Assembly (NCBI GenBank): GCA_937926145.1
Contig: CALANW010000165.1
Location: 37,233-101,232 of the forward strand
Reading direction: 5' to 3'
DNA: 64,000 nt
Origin: an uncultured Ruminococcus sp.
GTDB taxonomy: Bacteria; Bacillota; Clostridia; Oscillospirales; Ruminococcaceae
Made by a program: the position numbers and the translations under genes. The notes beneath the pieces are model-generated. The model ran no database searches, was not told the origin of the DNA, and saw only the letters and a list, made by a program, of their open reading frames with translations. The number at the start of each line of letters is the position of its first letter. The first letter of the stretch is position 1. Shown here piece after piece: positions 9,315-18,498 of the stretch.

Positions 9315-9668
9315 TTAAAGAGCAGCCTTTGCCTTTTCGGTAAGAGCTGTGAAACCTGCTGCATCGTTAACAGCGATCTCTGCGAGCATCTTTCTGTTAA
9401 GTGTGATTCCGGCCTTCTTAAGGCCGTTCATGAATGTTGAGTAGTTCATGCCATTCATCTTGCAAGCTGCGGAAATTCTTGTGATCCAGAGCTTTCTGAA
9501 ATCTCTCTTCTTAAGACGTCTGCCAACATAAGCATAGTTGCCGGACTTCATAACGGCTTCTTTAGCCATCTTGAAATGCTTGCTCTTTGCGCCCCAGTAG
9601 CCCTTAGCAAGCTTTAATGTTTTATTTCTTCTCTTTCGAGTAGCCATTGCGCCCTTAACACGAGCCAT
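9315..9668 (-). CDS. rplT: 50S ribosomal protein L20
   Basis: A basic 117-residue protein starting [24 protein letters not shown] and containing [22 protein letters not shown], diagnostic of L20. It binds 23S rRNA early in large-subunit assembly. In Firmicutes it also represses its own operon by binding the infC leader. It is last in infC-rpmI-rplT, 32 bp after rpmI, and is followed by a terminator. Confidence 0.99.
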   Translation of the reverse strand: MARVKGAMATRKRRNKTLKLAKGYWGAKSKHFKMAKEAVMKSGNYAYVGRRLKKRDFRKLWITRISAACKMNGMNYSTFMNGLKKAGITLNRKMLAEIAVNDAAGFTALTEKAKAAL

Positions 9669-9700
9669 AATTCTTTACCTCCGTTTATTTCGTATTTAGA

Positions 9701-9898
9701 TTACTTGTAAGGAATAAGAACCTTAACGGTTGAAGCGTTTGCAGAGCTTGCGTAGCCAGCTGCTCTTGCGATTCTCTTACGCTTTGTAGCCTTCTGAGTA
9801 AGTCTGTGTCTCTTGTTGGTCTTCTGATACTTTACAAGACCGTTCTTGGTTACTTTAAAACGCTTTTTTGCGCCAGAATGTGTTTTCTGCTTAGGCAT
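9701..9898 (-). CDS. rpmI: 50S ribosomal protein L35
   Basis: A 65-residue basic protein with [20 protein letters not shown] and the [13 protein letters not shown] segment typical of L35. AAGGAGG precedes the ATG closely. It is the middle gene of the conserved infC-rpmI-rplT operon. Confidence 0.99.
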   Translation of the reverse strand: MPKQKTHSGAKKRFKVTKNGLVKYQKTNKRHRLTQKATKRKRIARAAGYASSANASTVKVLIPYK

Positions 9899-9946
9899 GA
9901 TGTATCCTCCTTCAATTTTTAGGCGAAGCTTTCGCCGTTGTATTTT

Positions 9947-10465
9947 TTATTTTGAAGCCTTAGGGGAAACGAACATAACGAGTGCGCGTCCCTCCATTTT
10001 AGATGGCTTTTCAACCGTACCGTATTCGGAAACAGCTTCCTTGAATCTGTCGAGAAGCTCTTCACCGAGCTGAGGATGTGCGATCGCACGTTTGCGGAAA
10101 CGAATGGAAACCTTGAGCTTGTCGCCGCCCTTAAGGAACTTTGCAGCCTGATTTACCTTTGTGTTGAAATCGTTCGTGTCGATGGTGGAGAACATTCTGA
10201 TCTCCTTAACGTCAACGACCTTCTGATTTTTCTTTGCTTCCTTCTCACGCTTGCCCTGTTCAAAAAGGTACTTTCCGTAGTCCATGATCTTACACACGGG
10301 CGGAGTTGCCTGCGGAGCAATTTTTACAAGATCAAGCTCTCTTTCTTCTGCAAGAGCCAACGCTTCCTTTGCCGAGATAACGCCGATGGCGGAACCGTCG
10401 GAATCAATCACACGGATCTCTTTGTCCTTGATTTCTTCATTAATCTGTAATTCTTTAACGCTTAT
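9947..10465 (-). CDS. infC: Translation initiation factor IF-3, probable AUA start
   Basis: IF3 prevents subunit joining and checks the start codon-initiator tRNA pair. The N-domain (INEEIKDKEIRVIDSDGSAIG), the linker (YLFEQGKREKEAKKNQKVVDVKEIR) and the C-domain (FNTKVNQAAKFLKGGDKLKVSIRF) are all present. No ATG lies near the expected N-terminus. An ATA codon (ISVKELQIN) sits 6 nt after a strong GGGGGTG ribosome site and aligns with the AUU-initiated N-terminus of Bacillus IF3. A GTG at 10474 would overlap that ribosome site. Rare starts are the known basis of IF3 autocontrol. The start call is inference; the gene is certain. Confidence 0.95.
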   Translation of the reverse strand: MSVKELQINEEIKDKEIRVIDSDGSAIGVISAKEALALAEERELDLVKIAPQATPPVCKIMDYGKYLFEQGKREKEAKKNQKVVDVKEIRMFSTIDTNDFNTKVNQAAKFLKGGDKLKVSIRFRKRAIAHPQLGEELLDRFKEAVSEYGTVEKPSKMEGRALVMFVSPKASK

Positions 10466-10474
10466 GTTAAGCAC

Positions 10475-10662
10475 CCCCGAAATAAAATAAAAATGAGCGG
10501 AAAAGCATCTCTTCCGCTCATACTGTGTTTCATCTCAAAGCAAGCAGGCATAAAAGCCGCCGCTTGTAAATAAAAAAGAGTATCTATTGACCTCTGCGCA
10601 CTTTTGCGGCAGGGTGAGAACGGAAAGTTCTGCTTTATTTTAAATGGTTTTCTCAAACCAAC
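10475..10662 (-). promoter_or_regulatory. infC leader, probable L20/IF3-type control region
   Basis: The operon leader of about 190 nt contains a conserved-looking block, AGAACTTTCCGTTCTCACCC, then TGCCGCAAAAGTGCGCAGAGGTC, then a strong terminator hairpin just before the infC ribosome site. This layout matches the Firmicutes L20-leader concept, in which L20 binding favours premature termination. The assignment to that RNA family is from memory and has not been checked with a covariance model. Confidence 0.6.
10480..10521 (-). terminator. Attenuator hairpin in the infC leader
   Basis: A perfect 10-bp stem (ATGAGCGGAA/TTCCGCTCAT) is followed on the minus strand by TTTTATTTTATTT. It lies between the promoter and the infC ribosome site, so it can act as a conditional terminator for the whole operon. 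Confidence 0.85.
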
Positions 10663-10669
10663 GCTATAT

Positions 10670-10697
10670 ATTATACCACAAAAAACGCATTTGTCAA
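10670..10697 (-). promoter_or_regulatory. Sigma-A promoter for infC-rpmI-rplT
   Basis: TTGACA and TATAAT with a 16-bp spacer on the minus strand, about 195 nt upstream of infC. Confidence 0.85.
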
Positions 10698-10724
10698 GGG
10701 TTTTTGCAAATTTTTTTGAAAAAC

Positions 10725-11156
10725 TTACTGTCCGTCAGCAGAATCGGTACTCTCGGAAATATTTCCCTCAAGCTTGTTCTGATAGGACTCGTTGTCGAAC
10801 CAGTCGTCAAGCACCTTTACGGAAATGGAATAACCCGTGACCGTCTTGACATATTCGGTTATCTCGCCCGTGGTGAGGAGAGTTTCTATCTCCTGCGTTG
10901 TGAGGTTGAGATACTCGGCAGCTTCGTCCTCGGTGAGGTATTTTTTCTCGCCGAACTTCACGCTGTCTGGCGTTGTGACGTTGCTTATATTCGAGAAAGA
11001 TTTATCGGTAATAGTCTTGTTAAGCTTGCGTATGCCGCCGCCTATCGAAAGTCCGCTTATAAGTACGCATATTCCGAGGAAGACTGCTCCGACGAATGTT
11101 CCGTTTATCATCTTTGAACCCGAAGTTCTGTTTCTGTTAGTCTGATTTGAAGCCAT
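10725..11156 (-). CDS. Membrane-anchored excisionase-type helix-turn-helix protein
   Basis: A 143-residue protein. A short polar N-terminus is followed by one transmembrane helix (about residues 20-42), a 30-residue linker, and a domain YLTEDEAAEYLNLTTQEIETLLTTG at about 72-96. The latter has the look of an excisionase/MerR-type helix-turn-helix (HTH_17), ending in a DDWF motif. The C-tail is Ser/Asp/Glu rich. By positive-inside reasoning the basic N-terminus is cytosolic, which would put the helix-turn-helix outside. That makes DNA binding uncertain, and the domain may serve another purpose. It follows addA by 16 bp, so it is probably co-transcribed with addBA. Confidence 0.75.
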   Translation of the reverse strand: MASNQTNRNRTSGSKMINGTFVGAVFLGICVLISGLSIGGGIRKLNKTITDKSFSNISNVTTPDSVKFGEKKYLTEDEAAEYLNLTTQEIETLLTTGEITEYVKTVTGYSISVKVLDDWFDNESYQNKLEGNISESTDSADGQ

Positions 11157-11172
11157 TTTTTATTCCAGCCTT

Positions 11173-14100
11173 TCATAACGAAATTTCTATCTCCCTATCA
11201 AGGCTGAAAGAATAAAGGAACGCCTGACGCACCCTGATATGGAAAATTTTCTCCAGAGCGGCGCTATACAGAACGAGCTGTCGGCGGTAGCGGTCGGCAA
11301 GGACTTCACCGCTCTTCACGCGGTCGGTCTTATAATCGACAAGCACTGTTTCGCCGTCCTCGAAGAAGATACAGTCGGCGATACCCTGAAGCATACTGCT
11401 GCTATTATTATACTCCAAACCGTACATTCCGTCAAGTCCCAGCTTTGATATTTCGACAAGAAATTTCTGCTCTCGGCGCACCTCGGGCGAGCGTTTCATT
11501 CGCTCATAAAGCGGTGAGCGGAAGAATGCTCTTATATGCTCAAGATCAAGTGAGCGGCGTTCTGCGGAGCTGATGATGCCGAGCCTTTCAAGGCGTTCGG
11601 CTTCGGCTTCGGGAGCGCTTTCTGCGGCGGCATAGTCTGCATACTGCATAAAGGTATGTGTTGCTGTTCCTATCTCGGCGGCGGTGAGCTTTCCATAGTC
11701 CGCGGCGAATTCGGGTCTGCGCAGGAAAACTTCTGCGTTTTCGCTTTTCGCTATCTCGGTTATGGTGAGCTTTGCAAGCGTTTCGGTAAGATCACTATTA
11801 TAATGGTAATTGAAATTGCCGAGCAGTTTTCGGACACTTTCCTCCTCCGCAGGCGCTTTCGTTTCTTCGTGGGCTTTTTCATCTGCGGAAGTATCCTCGA
11901 ACGCGGATATTTTTATCTTCGCCCTGCTGTTTCGAGTTGGGACGTAAATTTCGTTCTGGATTCGGCAGGAATCGGGGTGCGTGAGCAGTATCGCAAGCAG
12001 CCAGTCGAGCATCGACTGCGCCTTTACCGCCGACGGCTTTCCGTTCTCTGCGGCAAGCTGGGCGGCGCACTGGGCAATTCGGCGACGCGTGTTGTCGCTG
12101 TCGGGAACGGTTATAAAAAGCCGCTCCTTTGCTCTTGTGAGCGCAACATACAGAAGTCGCATCTCCTCGCTTATGCTCTCACGGCGGTTCACGCAGGATA
12201 TCGCATAGCGTGGGAACGAATCGTAAAGCTGACCCGTTTCGAGGTTCTGTATCTTGAAGCCGATACCGAGGTCGAGGTGTATCTGCATACGGTTCGTGCA
12301 GTCCATAAGATTGAATTTTCGCGAAGTTCCGCAGAGGAAGACGAACGGATATTCAAGTCCCTTTGATTTGTGTATGGTCTTTATCGAAACTGCGTTGTCG
12401 GCTGGCGAAACGACCGAGGCACGGACGAAATCTCCGCCGTTTTCCGAAACATCGTTAAGATAGCGGATAAATCCCGACAAGCCGCCCGAGGAATTCTGCT
12501 CATACGATTTTGCATATTCAAGGAGCAGGCGCAGGTTCGCTTTTTTCTGCTCACCGTCCGAGTAAACGCTCATTGACGAAAGGAAATCCGTGCTGTCATA
12601 AACGGTCACGATGAGCCTTTCAAGGCTTTGCGAAGCGGCACTTATACGCAGGCTCTTGAAAATTTTACAAAAACGTTCAAGTTTTGCTTTTGCGGAGTAG
12701 CCGCTCCCCTCTTCGACCGCTTTCAGAACAGCTTTGTAGAGCTTTTCGTCACGCTTTTCCGAAAGCAGACGAAGCTCCGCCATTTCGTCAGCATCAAGCA
12801 TAAACATCGGCGACATCAGCACCGAAACGAGCGGTATATCCTGCATCGGGTCGTCGATGACTTTAAGCAGGTTCAGAAGCACCGATATTTCACGCGATTG
12901 TAAGTAGCTTACGGTTTCCTCGCAGACCGCTTTTATGCCCATTGCGTTAAGTTCATCGGCGTAAAGCTGTCCCCTCGCCCTGTCACGGAGCAGGATACAG
13001 AAATCACGGGGTTCGCTTGTACGCATTTCGCCCCTGTCAAAGACTTTTTCAGTGCCGAGCATCGACTTTATCCTTGAAGCCGCCGCACGAGCCTCGGCCT
13101 GAGCCGCAGAGAGCGGTTCTTCACCGCTTTCATCGTCCGAAACAGCGGTAAGAACACCCTTGTCGGGGGAGAAAATTATCTCGGTCGTGCGGTCTGCATC
13201 GGGATAATTTGCGCCGTATTCAAGCTTCTCATTATCGGTATAATCGATGCCGCCGTTATCCCTGTCCATAATATTTTCAAAAACATCGTTGACGAAATCG
13301 ACAACATCGCGGCTGCTTCGGAAATTGCGGTTGAGGAGCACTGCTGCATTCGTCCCCGTGAAGCCTTTTTCGTAAGGTTCGGACGAATCGAGGACTTCGA
13401 GGAAGTTGTTCGGGTTAGCAAGTCGGAAACGGTATATCGACTGTTTTACGTCACCAACGACAAAGAGGTTGTCGCCGCCCTTTTCGGCTGTACCGTTGTG
13501 CGAAAGCATACGGAAAATAACGCTCTGCGTGTTGTTCGCGTCCTGAAATTCGTCTATCATTATCAGCTTGTAATACTCGGAAAGCTCACGGGCGAGCGGC
13601 GTTCTGACGATGCTTCCGCTCTCGTCTTTTCTGCACAAAAGCTTTACCGCAAGCTGTTCCGCATCGGAGAAACCGAGTGCGTTTTTGTCAATTTTGATAG
13701 CTTCTATCTCTTTGATAAGCTCCTTGACGAGAAGCGAAACGCCGTCTATAATTTCGGCGTTCACCTTGTAGTCGTCAGTGATGCTTTTCAGCGAAAAAAC
13801 ATTGCCGCAGGCGTCGTTTGCAAGCTTTTTGTATCGGTCGCGGAAGTCCTTTACCGCATCGATAACAGCGGCATCGTCCGAGCCTTTTTCCGTTTTGGGA
13901 TATCGGCACACTTCAAATTTTATAGGTTTGGGCATTCTCTCGTCCCACGGCAAAACCGTATCTTTCACGCGCTCGGCAAGCTGTTCAAAAAGCTGTGCTT
14001 CGCCCGTGATGATACTCTGTGCCTTTGATTTTCCGTCATCGGGGACTAATTCAGCCGCATAGAAAGCCAGCGCCGCCGCACTCCTGAACTGCTGTGAGAT

Positions 14101-14754
14101 GAACTCCGAATATGCCGCCGCAAGAGGGTCTGTGCGCTCGTCAAAAGGCTGTTCATAGCGCTTTTTTGCGCTGTCGAGAAAGTCCGTCGGGAACGGGAGC
14201 GACATTATGAAGCGGTATATCGCGAGCATAGTTTTTTCCAACTCGGTATCTCCCCTTGCGCCCGAACAGGTGAAGTCCGCAAGCTTTTTCATAAGCTCGG
14301 GCTTTTCGCCGTAAAGACGTTCAAAGACGTTCTCGGAGGCTTTCGCGACGATGAGCTTTTCCTCCGAATCATCGATAATGCGGAAACCTGCCGAAACATC
14401 GAGCGACTGGACATTTTCCCTTATAAGGTCGAAGCAGAATGAATGTATGGTCGAAATTTTCGCCGACGGGATAAGCGCCTGCTGGCTGAAAAGCCACTCG
14501 TTCGAGGGGTCGGCTTCAAGCTGTTTCGCTATCGCATCGGAAAGGCGCTGTTTCATCTGCGCCGCCGCATCGTTCGTGAACGTGACAACGATTATCTTAT
14601 CGGCAGGAACGCGGTTCTCGTTATCGGAGAGGATACGGAGCAGTCTTTCGACCAGAACGGAGGTCTTGCCGCTTCCTGCCGCCGCCGAAACTATGACCGA
14701 TGTGTTTCTTGCTTCAATAGCTTCAAGCTGTCGGTCTGTCCATTTATCAGCCAT
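11173..14754 (-). CDS. addA: ATP-dependent helicase/nuclease subunit A (AddA)
   Basis: Helicase and nuclease subunit of the RecBCD-like double-strand break repair complex. It has an N-terminal UvrD-type Walker A (SAAAGSGKTSVLVERLL), then DEFQDANNTQS, VGDVKQSIYRFR, a helicase motif V region (SIKTIHKSKGLEYPFVFL) and VALTRAKERL. The RecB-type nuclease motif VDYKTDRV is close to the C-terminus. At 1193 residues it is full length. It overlaps the 3' end of addB by 8 bp. Confidence 0.98.
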   Translation of the reverse strand: MADKWTDRQLEAIEARNTSVIVSAAAGSGKTSVLVERLLRILSDNENRVPADKIIVVTFTNDAAAQMKQRLSDAIAKQLEADPSNEWLFSQQALIPSAKISTIHSFCFDLIRENVQSLDVSAGFRIIDDSEEKLIVAKASENVFERLYGEKPELMKKLADFTCSGARGDTELEKTMLAIYRFIMSLPFPTDFLDSAKKRYEQPFDERTDPLAAAYSEFISQQFRSAAALAFYAAELVPDDGKSKAQSIITGEAQLFEQLAERVKDTVLPWDERMPKPIKFEVCRYPKTEKGSDDAAVIDAVKDFRDRYKKLANDACGNVFSLKSITDDYKVNAEIIDGVSLLVKELIKEIEAIKIDKNALGFSDAEQLAVKLLCRKDESGSIVRTPLARELSEYYKLIMIDEFQDANNTQSVIFRMLSHNGTAEKGGDNLFVVGDVKQSIYRFRLANPNNFLEVLDSSEPYEKGFTGTNAAVLLNRNFRSSRDVVDFVNDVFENIMDRDNGGIDYTDNEKLEYGANYPDADRTTEIIFSPDKGVLTAVSDDESGEEPLSAAQAEARAAASRIKSMLGTEKVFDRGEMRTSEPRDFCILLRDRARGQLYADELNAMGIKAVCEETVSYLQSREISVLLNLLKVIDDPMQDIPLVSVLMSPMFMLDADEMAELRLLSEKRDEKLYKAVLKAVEEGSGYSAKAKLERFCKIFKSLRISAASQSLERLIVTVYDSTDFLSSMSVYSDGEQKKANLRLLLEYAKSYEQNSSGGLSGFIRYLNDVSENGGDFVRASVVSPADNAVSIKTIHKSKGLEYPFVFLCGTSRKFNLMDCTNRMQIHLDLGIGFKIQNLETGQLYDSFPRYAISCVNRRESISEEMRLLYVALTRAKERLFITVPDSDNTRRRIAQCAAQLAAENGKPSAVKAQSMLDWLLAILLTHPDSCRIQNEIYVPTRNSRAKIKISAFEDTSADEKAHEETKAPAEEESVRKLLGNFNYHYNSDLTETLAKLTITEIAKSENAEVFLRRPEFAADYGKLTAAEIGTATHTFMQYADYAAAESAPEAEAERLERLGIISSAERRSLDLEHIRAFFRSPLYERMKRSPEVRREQKFLVEISKLGLDGMYGLEYNNSSSMLQGIADCIFFEDGETVLVDYKTDRVKSGEVLADRYRRQLVLYSAALEKIFHIRVRQAFLYSFSLDREIEISL

Positions 14755-17700
14755 TGTTCATCTCTCCTTTCTCGGTTTCTTCGCGGATAATGCCGTCAAG
14801 CTTCGCCCTCATTTTCTCAGCGGCTTTGGGGTCGTAATCGCGGTGGATAATGTTCGGGAAATTGCCGCAGACGGAACTGTAATCGCAGTATGAGCAGGGC
14901 GAAACACTGCCGTTCCAAAGCGGGTCAGCTTCAATCTCGCCGCTCTTTATGCTCATAGCTGTTTCTGTCAGAATTTCCGCAGAATATTTGCGCAGGGCGG
15001 CTATCTGATCTTCGGTGATAACGCTTGAATTGCTGTAAAAATCACCGTCATTCTTTATCTTTACGGGGATAAAAGTTCCGCTCAGACCGTTTTCCATTGC
15101 GCCTGCAATATCAACATCGGCAACGACTATGCCGTCCATTTTGCAGCCTTTTTTCTCATAGGAAAGCTTCTCGTCCTCGGTCGGCTCTCTGCCGAGTGAG
15201 GGAACGTTGTCCTTTGCGTGCATATAGAGAACGCCTGCGGGCAAAGCCTCGTGATACTTGCCCTCGTTGAGCGGCGCATCGGGGTCGGTCACGGCAAAAA
15301 TATACAGAAGCATCTGCATATTTATACCATAATAAAGGTCGGCGAGCGAGAACACCTTTGAACCCGTTTTGTAGTCAACAACACGGACGTAGGTTATGCC
15401 GTCCTTTACGAATGTGTCTATTCGGTCAACTGCGCCGACAAAGCTTACACGCGTCTTGTCGGGGAGCTGTATCGTGACCGGCTTTTCGTCACTGCTCTCG
15501 GCATAGGAAAGCGTGTATTCAAAGCTGGACGGTGAAAAATCGGACTGCGCAAATTCAAGCTTTAAGCGGTAGATGATATCCGTCAGCGTTTCAGCCATTC
15601 GCACGAACGCCGCAACGAAGCGTTTCGTCTTGCCGTAGCTTCCGCCGACCTCATCCGAAGCGTAATATTCGCCGAGCTTGGTTTTAACGACATCGGAAAT
15701 GTCCTTGCGCTCCATTTTCACGAAGCTGTCCTTGTCGTATTCCTTTAAAAATTCGCAAAGGCAATAATGTATCGCAGTTCCCTTTGCAGGCGCGGAAACG
15801 TCCACACGCTGTCGCGGCTGTATATGCAGACCCTTTTTGCAGAAGTATATGAACGGGCATTTTCTGTAGTCTTCAAGGCGCGAAGCGGAAAGGCTTATGT
15901 TCTGCCCGAAAAGCCGCTCGGCGTTCTCACGGCGGAGCGAATGTCTGCCCTTTATCGGCTCATCGGCAAGACGAAGCTTTCGGCGGTTCTCGGGCGAATG
16001 ATCTTCGAGTGCCGCGCGCAGGCTCGCAATATCCGAGTCGTTCCTGCGGAAGCTTTTGATGTACTGATAATAGCCGTTCTGCTCGGTCGTGCAGAAAAAC
16101 AGCGTTCCGAGGTCTTTTTCGGTGAGCTTTATTTCGCCGAACATTCCCTCCAGCTGCTTCACGGCGAATGACGGATAGAGCGGTGCGCCCGAAACATTAG
16201 CCACGGGGTAAGTGACGTAAAGCTTTTCCCTCGCCGCGGATAAAACAGAGTATGCAACGAAGCGCTCCTCCGAGTTTTTCTCCCTCATCGAGCCGCCTAT
16301 CTCGATATCAGCCGCACGGAAACGCTCGGTGTCCTTATCCGAAAAGAGCGGTGACGGCTTCGGTGCAAGCGGAAATGTTCCCTCGTTCGCACCGATGACA
16401 AAGATAGCTTTCGGGTTGGAAAAACGCGATGTATGCGCCGCTGTAAAGCTTACGCAGTCGAGCGTTTTCGGCGGTGCGGAAAGCTTCATTCCCGAAACGC
16501 AGGAGTCGAAAAGCTCCGCAAATTCCGATGCGCTTATCTCAGCTTCGCCGAGCGTTCTGTAGAAGCTTTGCAAAAGTTCACAAAGCATATCCCAGAGCTG
16601 TTTTGCTTCACGGACTGCGACCAAGGCTTCGCTGTCGCCGTCCGAATTTTTCGCTTTTTCCTCAACCGAACGCGCAATGCCAACTTCTTCGAGAAAGTCC
16701 GAAACTGCGCGGCATATAGTGTCTGCTCTGCCCTGCGAAGCCTTTTTCCGCAGATTTTCAAGCGGAACTATGACGGTCTGCCTTGCTTCTTCCGCAATGG
16801 CATCATTTTCATCTGCAATGCGGAACGGCTCGCTCCACATTTTACCCTCGACATTCCAGCGGTAGCAATATTCTTCGAGGATATCCGCTTTTTCATCGTC
16901 AAGTCCCGAAAATCCCGTCTTTATGTAACGCAAAATTTCCTCGGTCGAAAATTTTCGCGCCGACGCAAGCTTTAGCGCCGTTCGTATGAAAACAACGAGC
17001 GCCTTGTGTGAAATCCCGTCCGAAACATCGGTGTAAAGCGGAATATCCGAACGCCTGAAAGCCGCTTCTATCATCGTCATATAGCTTTCGGACGAGCGCG
17101 AAGTCACGGCGATATCGGAATATTTGTAACCCTCCTCACGGACAAGTCGGCATATCTCGGCGGCGACATAATCCGCTTCGGCGTAAGGCTCGGCGGCTTC
17201 ATATATCTTCACCGCTCTGCACTCGCCGTCATAATGCTCACGCTTTGCACGGAGGATATTTTTTCGCATAAATTCAAGCTCGGGATAGGCAAATCGCCTG
17301 TTCTCCGTGAGGAATGTTTTCCGAACCTGCGCACCTGCGTCATTTGCGGCGGAAATAAGCTTATACATCGTTGTATTGACCGTATCGAAGAGCGAAAAAT
17401 TTCTCGGTGCTTCGTCCTCGGTCGTGAGTGATACGGTCACGCTTCCGCAGTCTCTTATCATAATTTTCAGCAGTTCATATTCATCGGGGGTGAAGCTTTT
17501 GAACTCGTCAATGAAGAATTCCGTACCTTTGAAAAAGCCGTGTTCGGAGGCTTTTTTTGCGGCTTCGGTAAGGTCGGTTCCGCTGTCCTTGAAGCCGTGC
17601 TTTTCGAGGCTTTCCATATACCCCGAATAGATGAGGGCAATGTCCTTTGCTTTCGGACGGATCATCTCATCGAGTGATGAAAGCTTTCCCGTGAGCTGTT

Positions 17701-18106
17701 CGGGCGAAACTCCTGCCGCCGAGAACGCTTTCACAATTTCGAGCGCATCTGCGACAAATCGCGTTTTCGATGCCTGCCTGTCGTAAAACTCCAGCGAATG
17801 TTCGGTGCGGAGCCGTGACAGCACCTCGAACATTATGATATTTCGGACGGTATCATCGGCATATTTGCCGCGCAGACCGCCGTATTTTATGAAAATATAC
17901 TTCGCCGCACGGGAGAAGTTGATTATCTCCATGCGGTTGAAATCCTCCATGCCCATAAAGTTGTAGAGCAGGCGGTTGTATTCAAAGTTGAACTGGTCGG
18001 GGACGATAGCATAGACCTTTTTCCCCTCGGCAACGGCACGTTTTATCCTTGTCATCATCTCGTATGATTTTCCCGTGCCTGCGCCGCCGTATATAATGTC
18101 GAGCAT
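14747..18106 (-). CDS. addB: ATP-dependent nuclease subunit B (AddB)
   Basis: Partner of AddA that recognises Chi-like sites and cuts the second strand. The start is MLDIIYGGAGTGKSYEMM, with Walker A at residues 7-14, placed by AAAGGAG before the ATG; the frame extends 34 codons further without a ribosome site. The nuclease motif VVDYKTGSK is in the C-terminal part. Four cysteines for the Fe-S staple are visible: one in DYRKCPFIYFC and three in CSYCDYSSVC. It has 1119 residues. It is first in the addB-addA-HTH operon. Confidence 0.97.
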   Translation of the reverse strand: MLDIIYGGAGTGKSYEMMTRIKRAVAEGKKVYAIVPDQFNFEYNRLLYNFMGMEDFNRMEIINFSRAAKYIFIKYGGLRGKYADDTVRNIIMFEVLSRLRTEHSLEFYDRQASKTRFVADALEIVKAFSAAGVSPEQLTGKLSSLDEMIRPKAKDIALIYSGYMESLEKHGFKDSGTDLTEAAKKASEHGFFKGTEFFIDEFKSFTPDEYELLKIMIRDCGSVTVSLTTEDEAPRNFSLFDTVNTTMYKLISAANDAGAQVRKTFLTENRRFAYPELEFMRKNILRAKREHYDGECRAVKIYEAAEPYAEADYVAAEICRLVREEGYKYSDIAVTSRSSESYMTMIEAAFRRSDIPLYTDVSDGISHKALVVFIRTALKLASARKFSTEEILRYIKTGFSGLDDEKADILEEYCYRWNVEGKMWSEPFRIADENDAIAEEARQTVIVPLENLRKKASQGRADTICRAVSDFLEEVGIARSVEEKAKNSDGDSEALVAVREAKQLWDMLCELLQSFYRTLGEAEISASEFAELFDSCVSGMKLSAPPKTLDCVSFTAAHTSRFSNPKAIFVIGANEGTFPLAPKPSPLFSDKDTERFRAADIEIGGSMREKNSEERFVAYSVLSAAREKLYVTYPVANVSGAPLYPSFAVKQLEGMFGEIKLTEKDLGTLFFCTTEQNGYYQYIKSFRRNDSDIASLRAALEDHSPENRRKLRLADEPIKGRHSLRRENAERLFGQNISLSASRLEDYRKCPFIYFCKKGLHIQPRQRVDVSAPAKGTAIHYCLCEFLKEYDKDSFVKMERKDISDVVKTKLGEYYASDEVGGSYGKTKRFVAAFVRMAETLTDIIYRLKLEFAQSDFSPSSFEYTLSYAESSDEKPVTIQLPDKTRVSFVGAVDRIDTFVKDGITYVRVVDYKTGSKVFSLADLYYGINMQMLLYIFAVTDPDAPLNEGKYHEALPAGVLYMHAKDNVPSLGREPTEDEKLSYEKKGCKMDGIVVADVDIAGAMENGLSGTFIPVKIKNDGDFYSNSSVITEDQIAALRKYSAEILTETAMSIKSGEIEADPLWNGSVSPCSYCDYSSVCGNFPNIIHRDYDPKAAEKMRAKLDGIIREETEKGEMNNG

Positions 18107-18130
18107 TGATATCCGCTCCTTTCGGCAACA

Positions 18131-18159
18131 ATTATACCATATATATGGTTTTCTTTCAA
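18131..18159 (-). promoter_or_regulatory. Sigma-A promoter for addBA
   Basis: TTGAAA, 17-bp spacer, TATAAT on the minus strand, about 25 nt upstream of the addB start codon, so the leader is very short. Confidence 0.8.
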
Positions 18160-18215
18160 GAAAAACCGCCCCGATATGTTCGGTACTATCCGTTTTTCCG
18201 TACAGCATGCTGCAA

Positions 18216-18248
18216 ACAGCGTGACCTGCTCACCGCAAGTCACGCTGT
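18216..18248 (-). terminator. Terminator-like hairpin at the end of the small membrane protein gene
   Basis: A 10-bp perfect stem ACAGCGTGAC/GTCACGCTGT, with the stop codon of the 18240-18494 gene inside its first arm. The T-run after it is short, so termination strength is uncertain. Confidence 0.55.
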
Positions 18249-18494
18249 AATTTCCACTCTGATTTTTTTGCTTTTTGTCCTCATACATCCTGCCTTACCA
18301 TCTGCGATATCTGCGGAAAGCTCTTCATCTGTCTGCTGTACGCTTTTGCTGCATTTAAGGCGAAGTATCCCGGAAGGATCATCGTCCGATACATCGCTTA
18401 TGCTGAAAATGCTCGCCGAAACGAGCAGTGCCGTCAGCACAAGAAAGCAAAGAACGACGGTGGAGATGATCTTTCGCCTGATAGATCTTTTCAT
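18240..18494 (-). CDS. Small single-pass membrane protein
   Basis: An 84-residue protein of unknown function. A basic N-terminus (MKRSIRRK) precedes one transmembrane helix or signal anchor (IISTVVLCFLVLTALLVSAS). The remaining 50 residues contain two cysteines (LKCSKS and AGCMRT) and many charges. The start is the ATG with AGGTGAT upstream. It begins 4 bp after the rhomboid-like gene and is likely co-transcribed with it. The predicted outside part could form a disulfide, but nothing points to a role. Confidence 0.65.
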   Translation of the reverse strand: MKRSIRRKIISTVVLCFLVLTALLVSASIFSISDVSDDDPSGILRLKCSKSVQQTDEELSADIADGKAGCMRTKSKKIRVEITA

Positions 18495-18498
18495 TTTA

